Assembly (NCBI RefSeq): GCF_024586455.1
Contig: NC_065923.1
Span: 54,777,237-54,841,236, forward strand
DNA length: 64,000 nucleotides
Source of the DNA: Bactrocera neohumeralis
Lineage: Eukaryota > Arthropoda > Insecta > Diptera > Tephritidae
Direction of reading: 5' to 3'
Part shown: piece after piece, positions 22,658-33,577 of the stretch
Layout of the letters: every line of letters starts with the position of its first letter
Position numbering within the stretch: the stretch's first letter is position 1
Notes under the pieces: generated by a model
The model's database searches: none
Seen by the model: only the letters and a program-made list of their open reading frames with translations
Told to the model about the DNA's origin: nothing
Program-made: the position numbers and the translations under genes

Positions 22658-24770
22658 ATTTCCAATATCTAACATTTTCGTTAATCTTGTTGGATTTAGA
22701 AAAGTGAAGAAGCGAGTCGGAAATCACCAGATTAACCGAGAAAAGTATAATTCATATAGATACATAAACAAAATATTTGAATTATTCTTAAATGAATTTT
22801 GAACGCATACCTATGATTTGAAATAGAATATTTTTATTTAAGATTCCTTTTTTAAGCACAAATGTTTTCCTATTTAAACCACCAAGTTGTCAATATTCGA
22901 ATACGAATGATCAGAAAAAAGGAATCTTAAGATTTATTGTATGTTAATAATTCTGATTAACCTAAACAGCAGCAGCAAAGTAGTTGAAATTTTAAAACAG
23001 TAGTTTTTAATCTTCTTCTTAGTTCCATATACATATGAACACATTATGAATATTAAAACATAGAATGTCTTCTTTATGTATGCTTTCATAGTATTATACA
23101 ATACTAACTTTAGATGATGATCGAATCGTGATATTGACACAGGAAGAGCCTTCCTTCAAAATTCGATTTCCTATATTTCTTATCTGTTGTGACGTTTATT
23201 ATTATATTTTTTATGTTGAGTGCAATAAATTAAAATAAAGCAGTGTTAGCGACTCCAGTAAGCCACCGGGAAACATCTAAATGAATAAAAGTTGAATGTA
23301 AATGGATTAGAAGCCATAGGTGAAACAAAACTTAAGAATGGTAATTAAATTCAAAAATTCAAAATTGTGCACAATAATTAAAAAAACGAAGGACTTTGGT
23401 TTTATATTGCACTCGCTTGTTTATTTCTCCACATGCCTGAGGCGACCAGATTCCACAGGAAAATATGACGACCGAATCAAAAATATATGTATATACTTGT
23501 ATAATGAATAAATTAATTAATGTACTTCAGTTCAAAGGCACAGTCGCTCGGCAATCAATATCCAAACTTAAAAGGTCGACCATTGCCGATCGGCCAACGT
23601 TGTTCCCTAAGACTCTTTCAGACGAGATTATATGCGCACCCGGCGGGACCGGTAAAGCCAATGTAAATATAATATAACATTTCATTCGCAAACAAGGAAA
23701 CACATTGTTTGATTGCTGTTGCTGGCATTGTTGCCATTGTGAGACCGAAAGGTGTTGTGTGCTTAATGCGCCCGAGCGCGATACCTGAAGTGTTATCGAT
23801 GAACAGATAAGCAAATCAGTTTGAGAAAATAATAAAACGTCTAAGATTCCCTTGCGTACAATGATTTTGTATGTGTTGCGTTTTCAAATGTATAAAACTG
23901 TGTACAAAAGGTGATGGTGGAGTGCGTGTGTACTACTCGATAACTCTGGTGTTCACTAGGATAAAAAAAATCTATAAACCATTAATGTAAAACTCTAATT
24001 CAAGACAGTTCATTAAATAATTAACACCAAAAATACTTCCTAAAATCAACCCTATGACCCGCCAATAGATAAATAAGCTCACACCGAGTCAAATTTAAGA
24101 ACGAAGCTCGGCCCAAAATCTGCCAAGTTGTGCGCGCCAAGTGACCCGTCGCGAGCGTTGTTATTTTTATGTATCATCATATGAAAATACGACACTCTGT
24201 ACATATTTTATTATGTTACCTAAGTAAATAGCCATATTGATTAAAGAAGAAGTGATATGAAATGAGTGGGTATTAAGGAATTATCGGGCAAGAATGGCAG
24301 TAATTGTTTGAATTGTAATTGCTGCTATTATCAATTGACAAATGAATGAAGGGAGAATAAAGCGCGCTCATAGCCGCACCAACAATGAAATACTTTTGAT
24401 TTTTATACACAACCACTCATACATGTACAAGCGCATGTACATACATATGTATATACTATGCATATAAACAGATATGAGTACTTAACTGTTTGGGACTTTG
24501 ATAAAAAATATATTTAATAACTAGAAATTATGACATAGTCAATGCATTTTCTTGATAAAAACTTTCAATTTCTTTGGTGTTTGCGTTGCAACCCTTTTAT
24601 TACGCCTACAACTGCAACAATTTCTGAAACTATATTCCCATATTTATGTATGTGTCTGTATGTGTCTGTATGTTTATTATTTCCATTCACATCAAAGTGC
24701 CGCCAATAACCGTTTTTTCCAACCACTTGGCCTCTAATCGCATATATCGAATTTTAATACATATTTCCTC
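22658..24770. other. Rest of Sox intron, mostly unassigned
   Basis: AT-rich sequence without a recognisable gene or transposon. 23540-23800 is more GC-balanced and non-repetitive and contains the Sox-type motif cluster listed separately. Short frames on both strands at 23465-23814 have no known domain. Confidence 0.5.
23703..23741. promoter_or_regulatory. Cluster of three Sox-type binding motifs in the Sox intron
   Basis: CATTGTT at 23703-23709, CATTGTT at 23726-23732 and CCATTGTG at 23734-23741 lie within 39 bp, about 1.0 kb upstream of exon 2. The core CATTGT (ACAATG on the other strand) is the known SoxB-preferred site. The motif is short, so chance occurrence in AT-rich DNA is possible; the density and the relatively complex sequence around it raise the chance that this is a real intronic element. 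Confidence 0.3.
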
Positions 24771-24778
24771 TCTTGCAG

Positions 24779-25346
24779 AGCGCTGCACATGAAGGAGCAT
24801 CCCGACTATAAATATCGGCCGCGTCGCAAGCCGAAGACACTCAACAAATCGCCTGCGTCTAGCTCCGGCGTGAATGGCTCACAAAAGGAGTCGCAACATA
24901 CCCATCTGGGCACATCAGCCGCGGCCGCAGCGGCAGTCGTTGTTGCCCATCATCAACAACATTCGCCCACAAGTCATCATCATATTGTCAATGCGGCCAA
25001 GTATGGTTTTGGCGCAACACCTCTAGAATTGACATTGAATATGCCGTCACGACATATACCGGGCGCTTTTCCGGCAGCGACAGCGCTAACCCACTACCCT
25101 CTGGATCCAACCATAGCACTTGATTTGCAGGCCCGTCTACAAGCCATGTACGCCGGTAGTCTATATCATCCATGGCGATACTTTGGTTGCGCACCGCTCA
25201 TTAGCCCTGAGACACCGCCATCACCGCCCAGCAGCAACGGTACGGGCAGCATCGCTTCATCATACGGTTGTGGCATCAAATCAGCCAAATCTTCACCCAC
25301 GCTGGCCCTGTCCGCGGGCAGTCAAGCACCGCCCAATATTATTTGA
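24779..25346 (+). CDS. Sox21a: SoxB2 transcription factor, coding exon 2 (Sox21a-like)
   Basis: Second coding exon, starting at the acceptor TTGCAG|AG. It completes the split Arg codon and the HMG box (ALHMKEHPDYKYRPRRKPKT, residues 189-208), whose basic end carries the nuclear-localisation-type KYRPRRKPK. Downstream the 376-residue protein has an Ala run at about 235-240, a His-rich patch around 243-256, a block PLELTLNMPSRHIPGAF near 269-285, the segment LDLQARLQAMYAGSLYHPWR (about 302-321) and a Pro/Ser-rich PETPPSPPSS near 331-340. It ends at TGA 25344-25346. The LDLQARLQAM..YHPWR block looks conserved rather than low-complexity, so it may be a partner-binding or repression region. SoxB2 proteins act mainly as repressors or differentiation factors. 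Fly Sox21a is known for intestinal stem-cell and adult progenitor differentiation. Confidence 0.92.
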
Positions 25347-25860
25347 CCAACTCCTTTAAGGTTTGGTGGGAGCTCCATGGGTAACACCGCCATTGCGGTG
25401 GTTGCTGAACCGGCTATGTAGATTATTATTTAAAATGTAAATGCTAGCGTATGCGTAAGTAATCCTACTCGTATTTTTATTGAGTATATGTAAGTATAGT
25501 ATGTTTTAGCTGCTAAGACTTATTACTCCAAAGTGCTTACAAGTTGCAATTTCAAATTAAATACTTCAAATGTTGTTCATATGTAAATTGTGTATGTAAA
25601 TTTTATAAATTTGATTGCGAGAACCATAAAGTTCTTAACTGATGAGATGATTTATTGAAATTTGGTCATGTAACCTTATAGAAGTTATACATTTATTGCC
25701 AACTTTTTTATTTTCCCACATTCATCGCATTTATGTCAAAAATCATATTTTCTTTAGCCAAAAATTTAATTGTAACCATCAACATAAGAAGGCTTAGTTG
25801 TAATAATAAACTTTTAGAAAAAGTAAAGATTTAAATAAATAAAACGGCGCACATGTATTT
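25347..25860 (+). terminator. 3' UTR with poly(A) signals of the Sox gene
   Basis: AT-rich sequence after the stop codon. AATAAA hexamers occur at 25805-25810, 25834-25839 and 25838-25843, so cleavage about 20 bp beyond the last would give a 3' UTR near 0.5 kb. Other sites further on cannot be excluded. Confidence 0.4.
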
Positions 25861-26515
25861 ATGTCATTTTAAAGTCGAAAAGCTACTTGGTAGGAAAATT
25901 TCAGGACAGCTCAATTCGTAGAAGATTACTGAATGTACGATTTTCATGAACATTTTTACAGTTTACAGAATATGAAAAAATTTGCGAGACTTTATTTGAA
26001 TTGTTTCTACATTTCATTTTTTTATCCATTTCTTCTAACGGTATTGGCAAAACTTTTACTCACACTTTTCGATAAGCACAAAATTTGATTTGAGTGGCTT
26101 TCTTGAAATTAGGTGGTTCATCAATTATATGTAAGGAAGTGCTAAGTTTGGGGTAACTGAATACATAATTTTCCAACTTGCCAGCTTCAAAGTCGAGGAA
26201 ATATCTTTGGGTGTTGGCAAAACTTTGTTCTAAAAAATTAGTAAGTGGGTTAAAATAATATTTGTGTCTCATAAGCTTATATTATAGATCATAGACTAAA
26301 TTAGTTTTATAACTGTAAAATATAGTTATATAAAGCCAACGAAGATTATATTCAAAACATCTTCAAATATGATATATCTGAGATAAATTCAATAGGAGAA
26401 GTATAATTTAATATGCACCTCAAAGGATTCAAAAGGAATTCATCGCCCACTGTTACAAAATAGATGCTCTTACCTCATGTGATTCATTGTACTTAATAAC
26501 TGCCTTGTATCTTAT
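25861..26515. other. Downstream flank, nothing recognised
   Basis: AT-rich sequence without a supported gene or repeat. Confidence 0.5.
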
Positions 26516-26519
26516 TGTG

Positions 26520-26770
26520 GAGATTAGTTATGGTACTTTTGTGGTTTATGGTTTTAGATTAATGGCGTTTTATGGGCGTGACAAAGGTTCCATTCGGTCC
26601 ATGTAATACCAACCCTTCTTCGGTGTCAAGGAACATATGTTTTCCTTAAGATTTTTCAATTTTTATTCAAGTATCGCTTGCACAGACAGCCAGAGAGAAA
26701 GTCACTCGGAATTCAACGCACCTCGTCAACCTGATCATTTATATATGTATGTATATATAACTCCATATAT
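26520..26770 (+). repeat. Fragment of dispersed repeat R1 (3' module)
   Basis: Contains 'ttttagattaatggcgtttt', 'atgggcgtgacaaaggttcc', 'cttcggtgtcaaggaacata', 'caagtatcgcttgcacagac' and then 'cctgatcatttatatatg'. The order is that of 680-850 and 38520-38720. The frame at 26637-26900 is a by-product of the repeat. Confidence 0.65.
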
Positions 26771-26899
26771 ATCTCGACCTAAGACTAGGTCAACAAAACG
26801 ATTAAGATGTTACAAGATAAAAATTGTCTCCGACATTAGGAATAATTTTAGACTTTTATATAGTCTATTAACATTCTATTTTATTTACAAATTGATTTA

Positions 26900-28185
26900 A
26901 AATTGACATCACATTACAGATCATACTCATTGTGTGACTAAAGAAACAGAAAACAATAGAATAGAGATGCAAACCACCTCGTTGACAGTAATTTCTCCAC
27001 TCCTAATTAATTACGGCACTTGCTTTTGAATCACCATAACACGAGCTCGAACATATTTATTAAGCCTCAGCGCGACGAAATGTAGAATACGGCAACTGTC
27101 AAATCAACGTTGCCAATTGTACGCAGATAACAAATTAAGAAGGCGACGTAAATAAACATCCCCTAATAAAACTCAATAAAACTTTTGCTACTACCCTTGC
27201 AGGCGGCACGGATTAAGTGTATGCCTGATGTGTGTGTGTGTGTGTATGACTATGTTGGGTGAATACAAATGAGTGCGGGGACAACAAAAATGAAAAATCA
27301 CAACATTGTTTGTTGATGCGTTGATTATTAGGTTAAACTGCAGCAGAATACAGTCGAAAAAGGGGATAAACGAGCCTGCTGTGAGAAAAATGGTGCTTTT
27401 CCTTGCATAAGCATAGGCGTTTATGCGTAGCAAATTGAATATAAACGCCCACTTATGTGCGCACTCATCTGTGGAATTATGTAGCGAACGAACATGTAAC
27501 TGTTTATTCGTTTTTTCCGCGTTTCGCACCAAAATGATCGTTTTGTAGGGTTGAGGCATGAGACCATCTCAAAGGGAAATGCTTAAATAAGCAAACAAAA
27601 GCCAAAGTACTATTTATAAGTAGCAATGATGCGAGTGGTTTGAAACAATAGTGTCTTCGTTTTAGAAACTCTTTATCGAGAGATGTGTTAACAATTGCCA
27701 AAGGATTACCTATGAAGTTATTAGGAATGGATAAAGTGTGTTTGAGCGCTTTCATATGTGTAAATATGGTGCATATTCATATGTGTGTGTACACTTATCG
27801 AGTACTTTATGGTGCATGTCTTAACAGTAACGAGTAAAAAATGAGACGTGTGAGTGATGAAAGTGAGCACCCTATAATATGTAAGTAATTGTGAAAAAAG
27901 TAGTAAAATTAAATTAAAAAAGTAAGTGCATAATTTTCATAGAGTTTAAACACATATTTACCAGATGTATATGAAAATATAAATTTGCTTCATTAAGTCG
28001 ATCATTCGGTTAAATAAAAACTTACCGACATATATTTTTGCTTTAAGCATAGCTTTTATTAATTTCATTTCGACTTATTCATTAAACTTACTATAAGTTG
28101 GAACTTAAATCCTAATATGTTAATAATAACGAAATATAATAAACAAATATAGAGAAATGAAAATATAATGGATCAAAATTAAGCG
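26900..28185. other. Intergenic; one (TG)n microsatellite
   Basis: No gene recognised. A (TG)n run lies at about 27229-27245. 27000-27800 shows none of the dispersed repeats and could be single-copy; minus-strand frames at 27191-27755 have no recognisable domain. Confidence 0.5.
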
Positions 28186-28189
28186 AACA

Positions 28190-28575
28190 TATAATTTTGT
28201 AACCGCAATGACCACCGCTATTTTGTGAAAGCTTCGCATAGCGCTGGGGCAACGAAATACATTACTTTTCACACATCTCTGGTGAAAATATTGGGCATAT
28301 TTCTACATTTATAGCCTTTAGTTCATTTGAACTCCGAGGCATTTTCTCAGTAACTTTAGTTTTTAACCACGCCCATTCATTATCAATAGGCGAAATGTCG
28401 GGGCCTTGTGTGAGCCGTTTCAGCAACATTTCGTTGCTATTTGCCATATAAATAATTCGGAAGGATAAAATTCTCGCTAATTATACGCCTAACTTTAGAT
28501 ATGTTGACTACTTTCCTTGAATTAAGATACACTTGAGCATTAATTTTTCCTTCAAGCATAGTAGACGCTCACAGA
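28190..28575 (-). mobile_element. Tc1-like transposase remnant (C-terminal part)
   Basis: The minus strand reads QGPDISPIDNEWAWLKTKV near 28350-28410, the equivalent of the Tc1 'SPDLSPIEN.W..LK' motif holding the third catalytic acidic residue (here Asp-Asn). It is followed by PRSSNELK and FSPEMCEK, then after a frameshift 'SGGHCGYK' near 28200. Upstream on the same strand (28480-28570) an 'EGKINAQVYLN'-like stretch matches the middle of the same protein. Frameshifts and stops show it is dead. Ends not found. Confidence 0.75.
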
Positions 28576-28627
28576 ATTTCCAGAAATTAGAATCAGAGTT
28601 TGCAGGACATTAAATATTGTGAAATTA

Positions 28628-29671
28628 GAATCGATAAGTAACGAAGGGCTAAGATCGCGTGTAGCCGAACATTTTATGCTCCTGCAGCTTGCTAGATTCA
28701 GAGCTAGGGTGCAAAATGTCAACCGGAGAATCGAAATCTAAGCAATTATATACAAATTTATGGCATATATAACTCATACACTGATCGACCCATTCGACTT
28801 AAGGTTTGTTAGAAAAACGAAAATCATTTGCATATGTAGTATGTAGGAGTTGGGGGTAGTATCGGCCCGATTTTATCTATTTTTGCCAATACCACATGCA
28901 GTTAACATGTCACATACTAATCAAATGTTCCTTGCGATTCCCTAAGGTACCTTCGAATTTTATCCATTTTAGGCACAAAGATACACAGTTATCACTAAAA
29001 CACGCTCTCTTATTTTCAGATAACTCACATGTTGCCGATACAAAGTCTCCCGGAAGATTGAAAATATTTACATTAGGTATATGGTGGCTAAGGGAGGTAT
29101 TCACTCAATTCAGTCGATGACACACAAGCATACTATTGTCAAGGATGTGTTATCCCTGAGTTTCAATATATATCTAACACATTAACCGATATTTTCGGTA
29201 ACAAGGGCTCTTAAATATTCGGTATCTAGGGGCTTGAACATAAAGTGGCATACTGTAAGGAATAAGGAATGCCTAGTTTCATTCCGTTTTACAAATTGCT
29301 GCTTGATTTGTAATCTGGAAAGGAAAGAATCAGATAATCATATCTTAATTTGGTTCAGATCGGTCGGTCTTTTCCCGGGATATGTGATCTCACCTAAAAA
29401 TAGGCGGGACCACGCCCATCGTCCAGTTTTTACCACGGTTCCTACTAAGCCTTCTCATACCAATTTGGGTGTAAAATTGTGTGCATCTGTCGTATTTAGT
29501 TATTTATTTATGGCACTTTTAGTGGTTTTTAACAGGAGTATCTGAGTAGTGGCCGGGGTTATCTTCCGATTTCATAAATTTTTACAGTATTAGAGGTTGG
29601 AAAGGGATTTATCCTGAGCGAGTTGGGTTTTTGTATCTTAAGTAGTTTAGGACATATTTATATTAAACCAA
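28628..29671 (+). repeat. Longest copy of dispersed repeat R1
   Basis: About 1.04 kb. Starts with the R1 terminus ('gtaacgaagggctaagatcg', 'gccgaacattttatgctcct'). It passes through 'actcatacactgatcgaccc', 'ttttatctatttttgccaat' and the central 'ggaccacgcccatcgtcc' module, to 'cttaagtagtttaggacata' near 29640. It then breaks off at an RTE fragment. Open frames within it (28896-29120, 29234-29545) are not conserved in the other copies and are not genes. Confidence 0.7.
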
Positions 29672-29753
29672 TTTAATCGAGAAGGCACAATCTTTTATAA
29701 GAGTGTGCAGCTGCTGGCGTATGCGGATGATATTGACATCATTGGCCTCAACT
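29672..29753 (+). mobile_element. 82-bp orphan fragment of an RTE reverse transcriptase
   Basis: An open stretch encoding REGTIFYKSV, then QLLAYADDIDIIGLN, which contains the intact reverse-transcriptase catalytic YADD box. It is the same region as 17480-17520 of the intronic RTE relic, where the box is mutated. Only about 27 codons remain, between two pieces of repeat R1. Confidence 0.8.
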
Positions 29754-29763
29754 TGAAAAATTA

Positions 29764-29945
29764 TTATACTCTCGCAACAATGTTGCTAAGGAGATATTAT
29801 AGTTTTAGAATCACATAACTTGTTTCCAGTAAGTCCTAAAACTAAAAGAGTCAGATATAGGGTTATATATACCAAAGTGATCAGGGTGACGAAAATGAGT
29901 CGAAAAAAGAGCCAACCTTAAATTTTGTTTTAAAATGTGTAAAAC
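29764..29945 (-). repeat. 3' end of dispersed repeat R1, reverse orientation
   Basis: Reversed, this reads 'atcactttggtatatataac', 'ccctatatctgactctttta', 'gttttaggacttac' and ends 'caacattgttgcgagagtat'. The order is that of 38875-38960. The terminal TATACTCTCGCAACA is the inner part of the R1 end. Confidence 0.65.
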
Positions 29946-30044
29946 TTCCTTACTTGTTATAATTAATGTAATTAGAAGGCATCTCTAAGTTTTAGTTTGT
30001 TGCACCCACTTTTGATTTACATACAAAAATGTTAATTTAAACAA

Positions 30045-30540
30045 GTAAGGAAGGGCTAAGTTCGGGTGTCACCGAACATTTTATACTCTCGCATGATAAA
30101 GTGATAATCGAGATTTTATTATCCGTCATTTACATATTTTTCAAATACCGTATTTGTGTAAAGTTTTATTCCGCTATCATCATTGGTTCCTAATGTACAT
30201 ATATATTATATAGAGACGGCATCAGATGGAATTCAAAATCAGCGTTATTTGGAACAAAATCAAAACAGCTTGATTTCATCGCATTTTCTTAAATGTCATA
30301 ATATATGTTGTAGAAAATATTATATAAAATTTCATTGAAATCGAAAAAAGTATTCCTTCAGATAATGTTATATACAAAGTTACCTTAATTTTTAGGTCCA
30401 TAAGTTAACAAAATGTATTCACTCACGCACCATTTTTGTCAATGTTATCCCTCCATTTCAAAGCCTTTAACCATTAACCTTTAAAAAGGCTAAGTCATCT
30501 AGTTCTTCCGTAAAATTTAGTGTTTCTGACGTTTTTTGTT
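30045..30540 (+). repeat. 5' end copy of dispersed repeat R1
   Basis: The best R1 terminus in the window: 'aagtaaggaagggctaagtt', 'cgggtgtcaccgaacatttt', 'atactctcgcatga' (30046-30100). It is followed by 'gtgtaaagttttattccgct', which matches 90-110. Becomes unrecognisable after about 30540. Confidence 0.7.
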
Positions 30541-30544
30541 TTTC

Positions 30545-31460
30545 CGTTAATACTTTTAGTGACAGGCAATTTTCAAGTTAATTCGCGTATTCCCAGTGTA
30601 TATTTTTGTCGTTAAAATCCTTGATTTCTTCACAGCTGATTTTTGAACCGTGCGACTTATATGGAAATGCCTGAAAAGGAAAACGTTATCTGTAGGACCA
30701 TTCAAAAGGCACCGGACATAGCTGGAGAACATCCGGATACGAGTACAAAAAACTTACATGCTTTTTGGACCGTGCCAAAAGCCCATTGAACTATTTTGAA
30801 TAAAATTAATTGATCCGAAAAAACCGTTTGCGATCTCTTTTTTAAATTTTACTTTGGAATTATCTTTATTTTTGTGTAGTTAGTTGTAGAACTTTAAGGT
30901 TTTTTGCGCCATTTTGTGTAGGAGAAACCTAGGTGCACTTTTCCCTTCCCCGCCCATCAGAGTCTTAATTTTGAATCGGAGTAAAATCTATTCGCCTTAG
31001 AAATATTTAAAATCCAGGAATCAACATGTATTTCTAGGACTTTCTGTGGAAACCAATTCCATTACATTCCTGAATATTTTTGTGATCTTGTAGACTGCTG
31101 AAGAAGATTTCCTGAAATTTTTTGCTATTGAGCATATAGTTTCACTAATTTTATGTAAATTAACAATTACTGTACAATAACTAAAATCACATATTTGCGA
31201 AAACATGATATGAAATAAAAAATTTAATGATAAAATTTATTGAACCTTGAAAAAATGTATATCTTCTGTATATGTTATTTTGCTCAATATCGCGGCAAAA
31301 AACCTCTCTTCAAATAATTGTGAACAGTATAAATTGACAAAATGTTTCAATTATTTATGATTCATCAAATTTTCACTTTGCTTAGTTACGCGTCAAAAAC
31401 TCACACTCAAATGAATCTAAGTGATAAAATACAAAATGACGCCTTTGTAAAAGAACTTTA
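30545..31460. other. Intergenic, nothing recognised
   Basis: AT-rich sequence without a supported gene, repeat or element. Confidence 0.5.
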
Positions 31461-31463
31461 TTT

Positions 31464-32050
31464 GCAGTTATATTTTTTCGTGATTTTTTTTAGATTTTGT
31501 TCTTTGGATATATAAGATATATTTTCAGCTATATTCCAAATTTTTTTTACAAAAATATTGAAAAATAACGGGGCTGTGTGCTGTCTTCGAAGGTCCAAAA
31601 AAAACATTCCGGCCGAATGAGTAGCTGAAACAAAATAAATCTAAAAGGTTATTAAAGTTGAAGGAATTTCCTATACAATGACCTACGATTTTTGAAAAAT
31701 ATCAAAAATTAACAAAATGGTGTAGTTCTGAGAGGAAGTGTCGTTTTTTTAGGTAAGAAATGTTGTTTTTTAATGGCAAATATATTCAAGAATACCCAGT
31801 TTCAATTTGATCGATAGGTCCATTTCTCGGAGAATTATGATGCCAGCAATTTTGAAAAATGTCGTTTCGAGAAAAACGCTTTATATTTTCAACTATCCTA
31901 TTTATACGAGCGAGGGTCGCTCCTTAGAACGCTGCCGTTCAAAAACTATTCAAGGAACGACCTTCCGATTTCTCTGGATATTTTTGATAGTTCATATATC
32001 CAAAAAGCAAAAAAATCGATGTTTTGAAAGTGTCACACTGGTACAGCCCC
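31464..32050. mobile_element. TTAA-type MITE B, left end lost
   Basis: The right end reads GTCACACTGGTACAGCCCC followed by TTAA at 32051-32054, as in MITE D (56469-57165). The interior aligns with MITEs C and D: 'aaaatattgaaaaataacgg', 'ctgtgtgctgtcttcg', 'gaatgagtagctgaaacaaa', 'gaaaaatgtcgtttcgagaa'. The left terminal repeat and about 50 bp of the middle are missing. No coding capacity; the frame at 31807-32145 is incidental. Confidence 0.75.
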
Positions 32051-32287
32051 TTAACGCAGAATACCCTTGGTCTGCAAGCTCAATTAATTTTGATTACAAT
32101 GTTCTTGAAATTAACTGCGATAGTCCAAAATTAATTTTACTGTAACTGACTTTTTCATATTAAGTGAAGAAAGCGAGTCAAAATAGACAAGAATGAATTG
32201 AATAATAATAATCCTGAATCCATTAAGACAAGGAAGTTGATCATGCTCGTACGTAAATGTAGTAATTACGCTAGAGGTTAAGTGTGC

Positions 32288-32830
32288 TGGGTTTTCCAAC
32301 AAGAATGATATCATTTCTTTAAAAAAAATATCTATTAAGGAATTTCACATGTTTCTTATTTCGTCTGAAGTAAAATCGATACAATTAAATTCCGAAAATA
32401 ATATCATTCAAATGGCCTCCACAACTTCTTTTGCAGGAACCAATTCGATGAACCCAATTTTAGAGTACTTTTTCCACTTAATAAAGTCATGAAAGCACGT
32501 TCAATATTGACTACTGAAACTTCAAGAGAGTCTGGTTTATCGCTAAAGATCAATGACTTCAAATAACCCCGCAAGAAGTAGTCCAATGGTGTTAAATCAC
32601 AATTTCTTGAAATAATCGAATTTCCAAACTTTTCTAACAATAATTCGGTTTTTGAACGTAGCTGCATCTTGTTGGAACCAGATGTTGCCAAGATCAACTT
32701 CTTCCAATTGTGGCCATAAAAAGTTGGTCATCGTCGTGTATGTATATCATTCTCCTTCGACAGTAACGGTGCCACCAACTTCCCTTCGAGAGAAGTGCGG
32801 ACCGTTGATTCCAAGAACCAAAACCTACCA
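32288..32830 (-). mobile_element. IS630/Tc1-like transposon remnant
   Basis: A left end-like repeat, TGGGTTTTCCAACAAGAATG (32289 onward), resembles the end of the element at 18594. Minus-strand segments match the same transposase type: 'TNFLWPQLEEVDLGNIWFQQ' (about 32680-32735), 'FGNSIISRNCDLTPLDYFLR' with the third catalytic Asp in TPLDYF, then 'GYLKSLIFSDKPDSLEVSVV' (about 32500-32620). Frameshifts separate the first from the rest. The N-terminal half and the right end were not found. Confidence 0.78.
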
Positions 32831-32834
32831 ATTT

Positions 32835-33570
32835 TAGTTCTTAAATGTAATGGTAGTTCATAAATAATTTGTGGATTTACATCGCATTTTATATGAAAGC
32901 ATACTTTGTCAAAACCCGCGAGAACGTCTTGGAATCGACAATATTCTCATGTCTTATTAGCACTTGAACATTATGTAAAGAAAATGTACGCTCGAAATTT
33001 TCATCAGTTTGGCGTAGAGCGAACACAGGTGGGCGATTACGAAATTGTAAATATTACTGAATATAATGAAAAAAATTGCACGATGAAAAACGATACTAAG
33101 TAAACAAATTATACCCATTGGAAAACACGGTAGTTGAAAGTCAATTTGAAAAATAGATATAAGGATATTCATCGTTTTGGTACCGGGGGAAGACGTGAAC
33201 CGACATAAGTCGTATGATATGCCTACTTAACCACCGTTACCGTTTGAGTTCCTTAAAATATCGGGCGTGTTAGGGCGACTAGATGCAGTACGGAAACACT
33301 ATTTAGACAATGTATTTCGATGAAAAGAAAGCTAATGGGATTCAAAATGGCGTTCTATGGAAAGACCTCGCAGTTGGATGTAGCTACAAAGCTTGTGAGA
33401 TACAAATTTTTGCCTGAAAGTAGGATTATAGTTTGCTTTTTAGACGGACAATAAAGAAAAATTAATTTATCATATATAAACCCTATTTAAATATATTTAT
33501 AACTTTTTTGCTCTTTCATTTGCATTCAATGCTTTTAAAAATGGTTGACAACATATTGTCGATTTAATAA
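32835..33570. other. Intergenic, nothing recognised
   Basis: No supported gene or repeat. The start may include worn sequence of the preceding transposon. Confidence 0.45.
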
Positions 33571-33577
33571 TATTTAA

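Larger units (their letters stand above)
13531..24778 (+). other. 11.2-kb Sox intron inside the HMG box
   Basis: Donor GTAAGC at 13531 and acceptor CTCTCTTGCAG ending at 24778. Joining CG to A restores an Arg codon and the unbroken HMG sequence AKRLR-ALHMKEH, which proves the junction at the sequence level. The intron contains an RTE LINE relic with a nested LINE (15931-18212), a decayed DNA transposon (18594-19790), a mariner remnant (20050-20520), a hAT element (20530-22649) and otherwise unassigned AT-rich sequence. 13640-15920 shows nothing I recognise. Introns at this place in the HMG box are known for insect SoxB2 genes, while Dichaete and SoxNeuro are typically uninterrupted. Confidence 0.9.
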
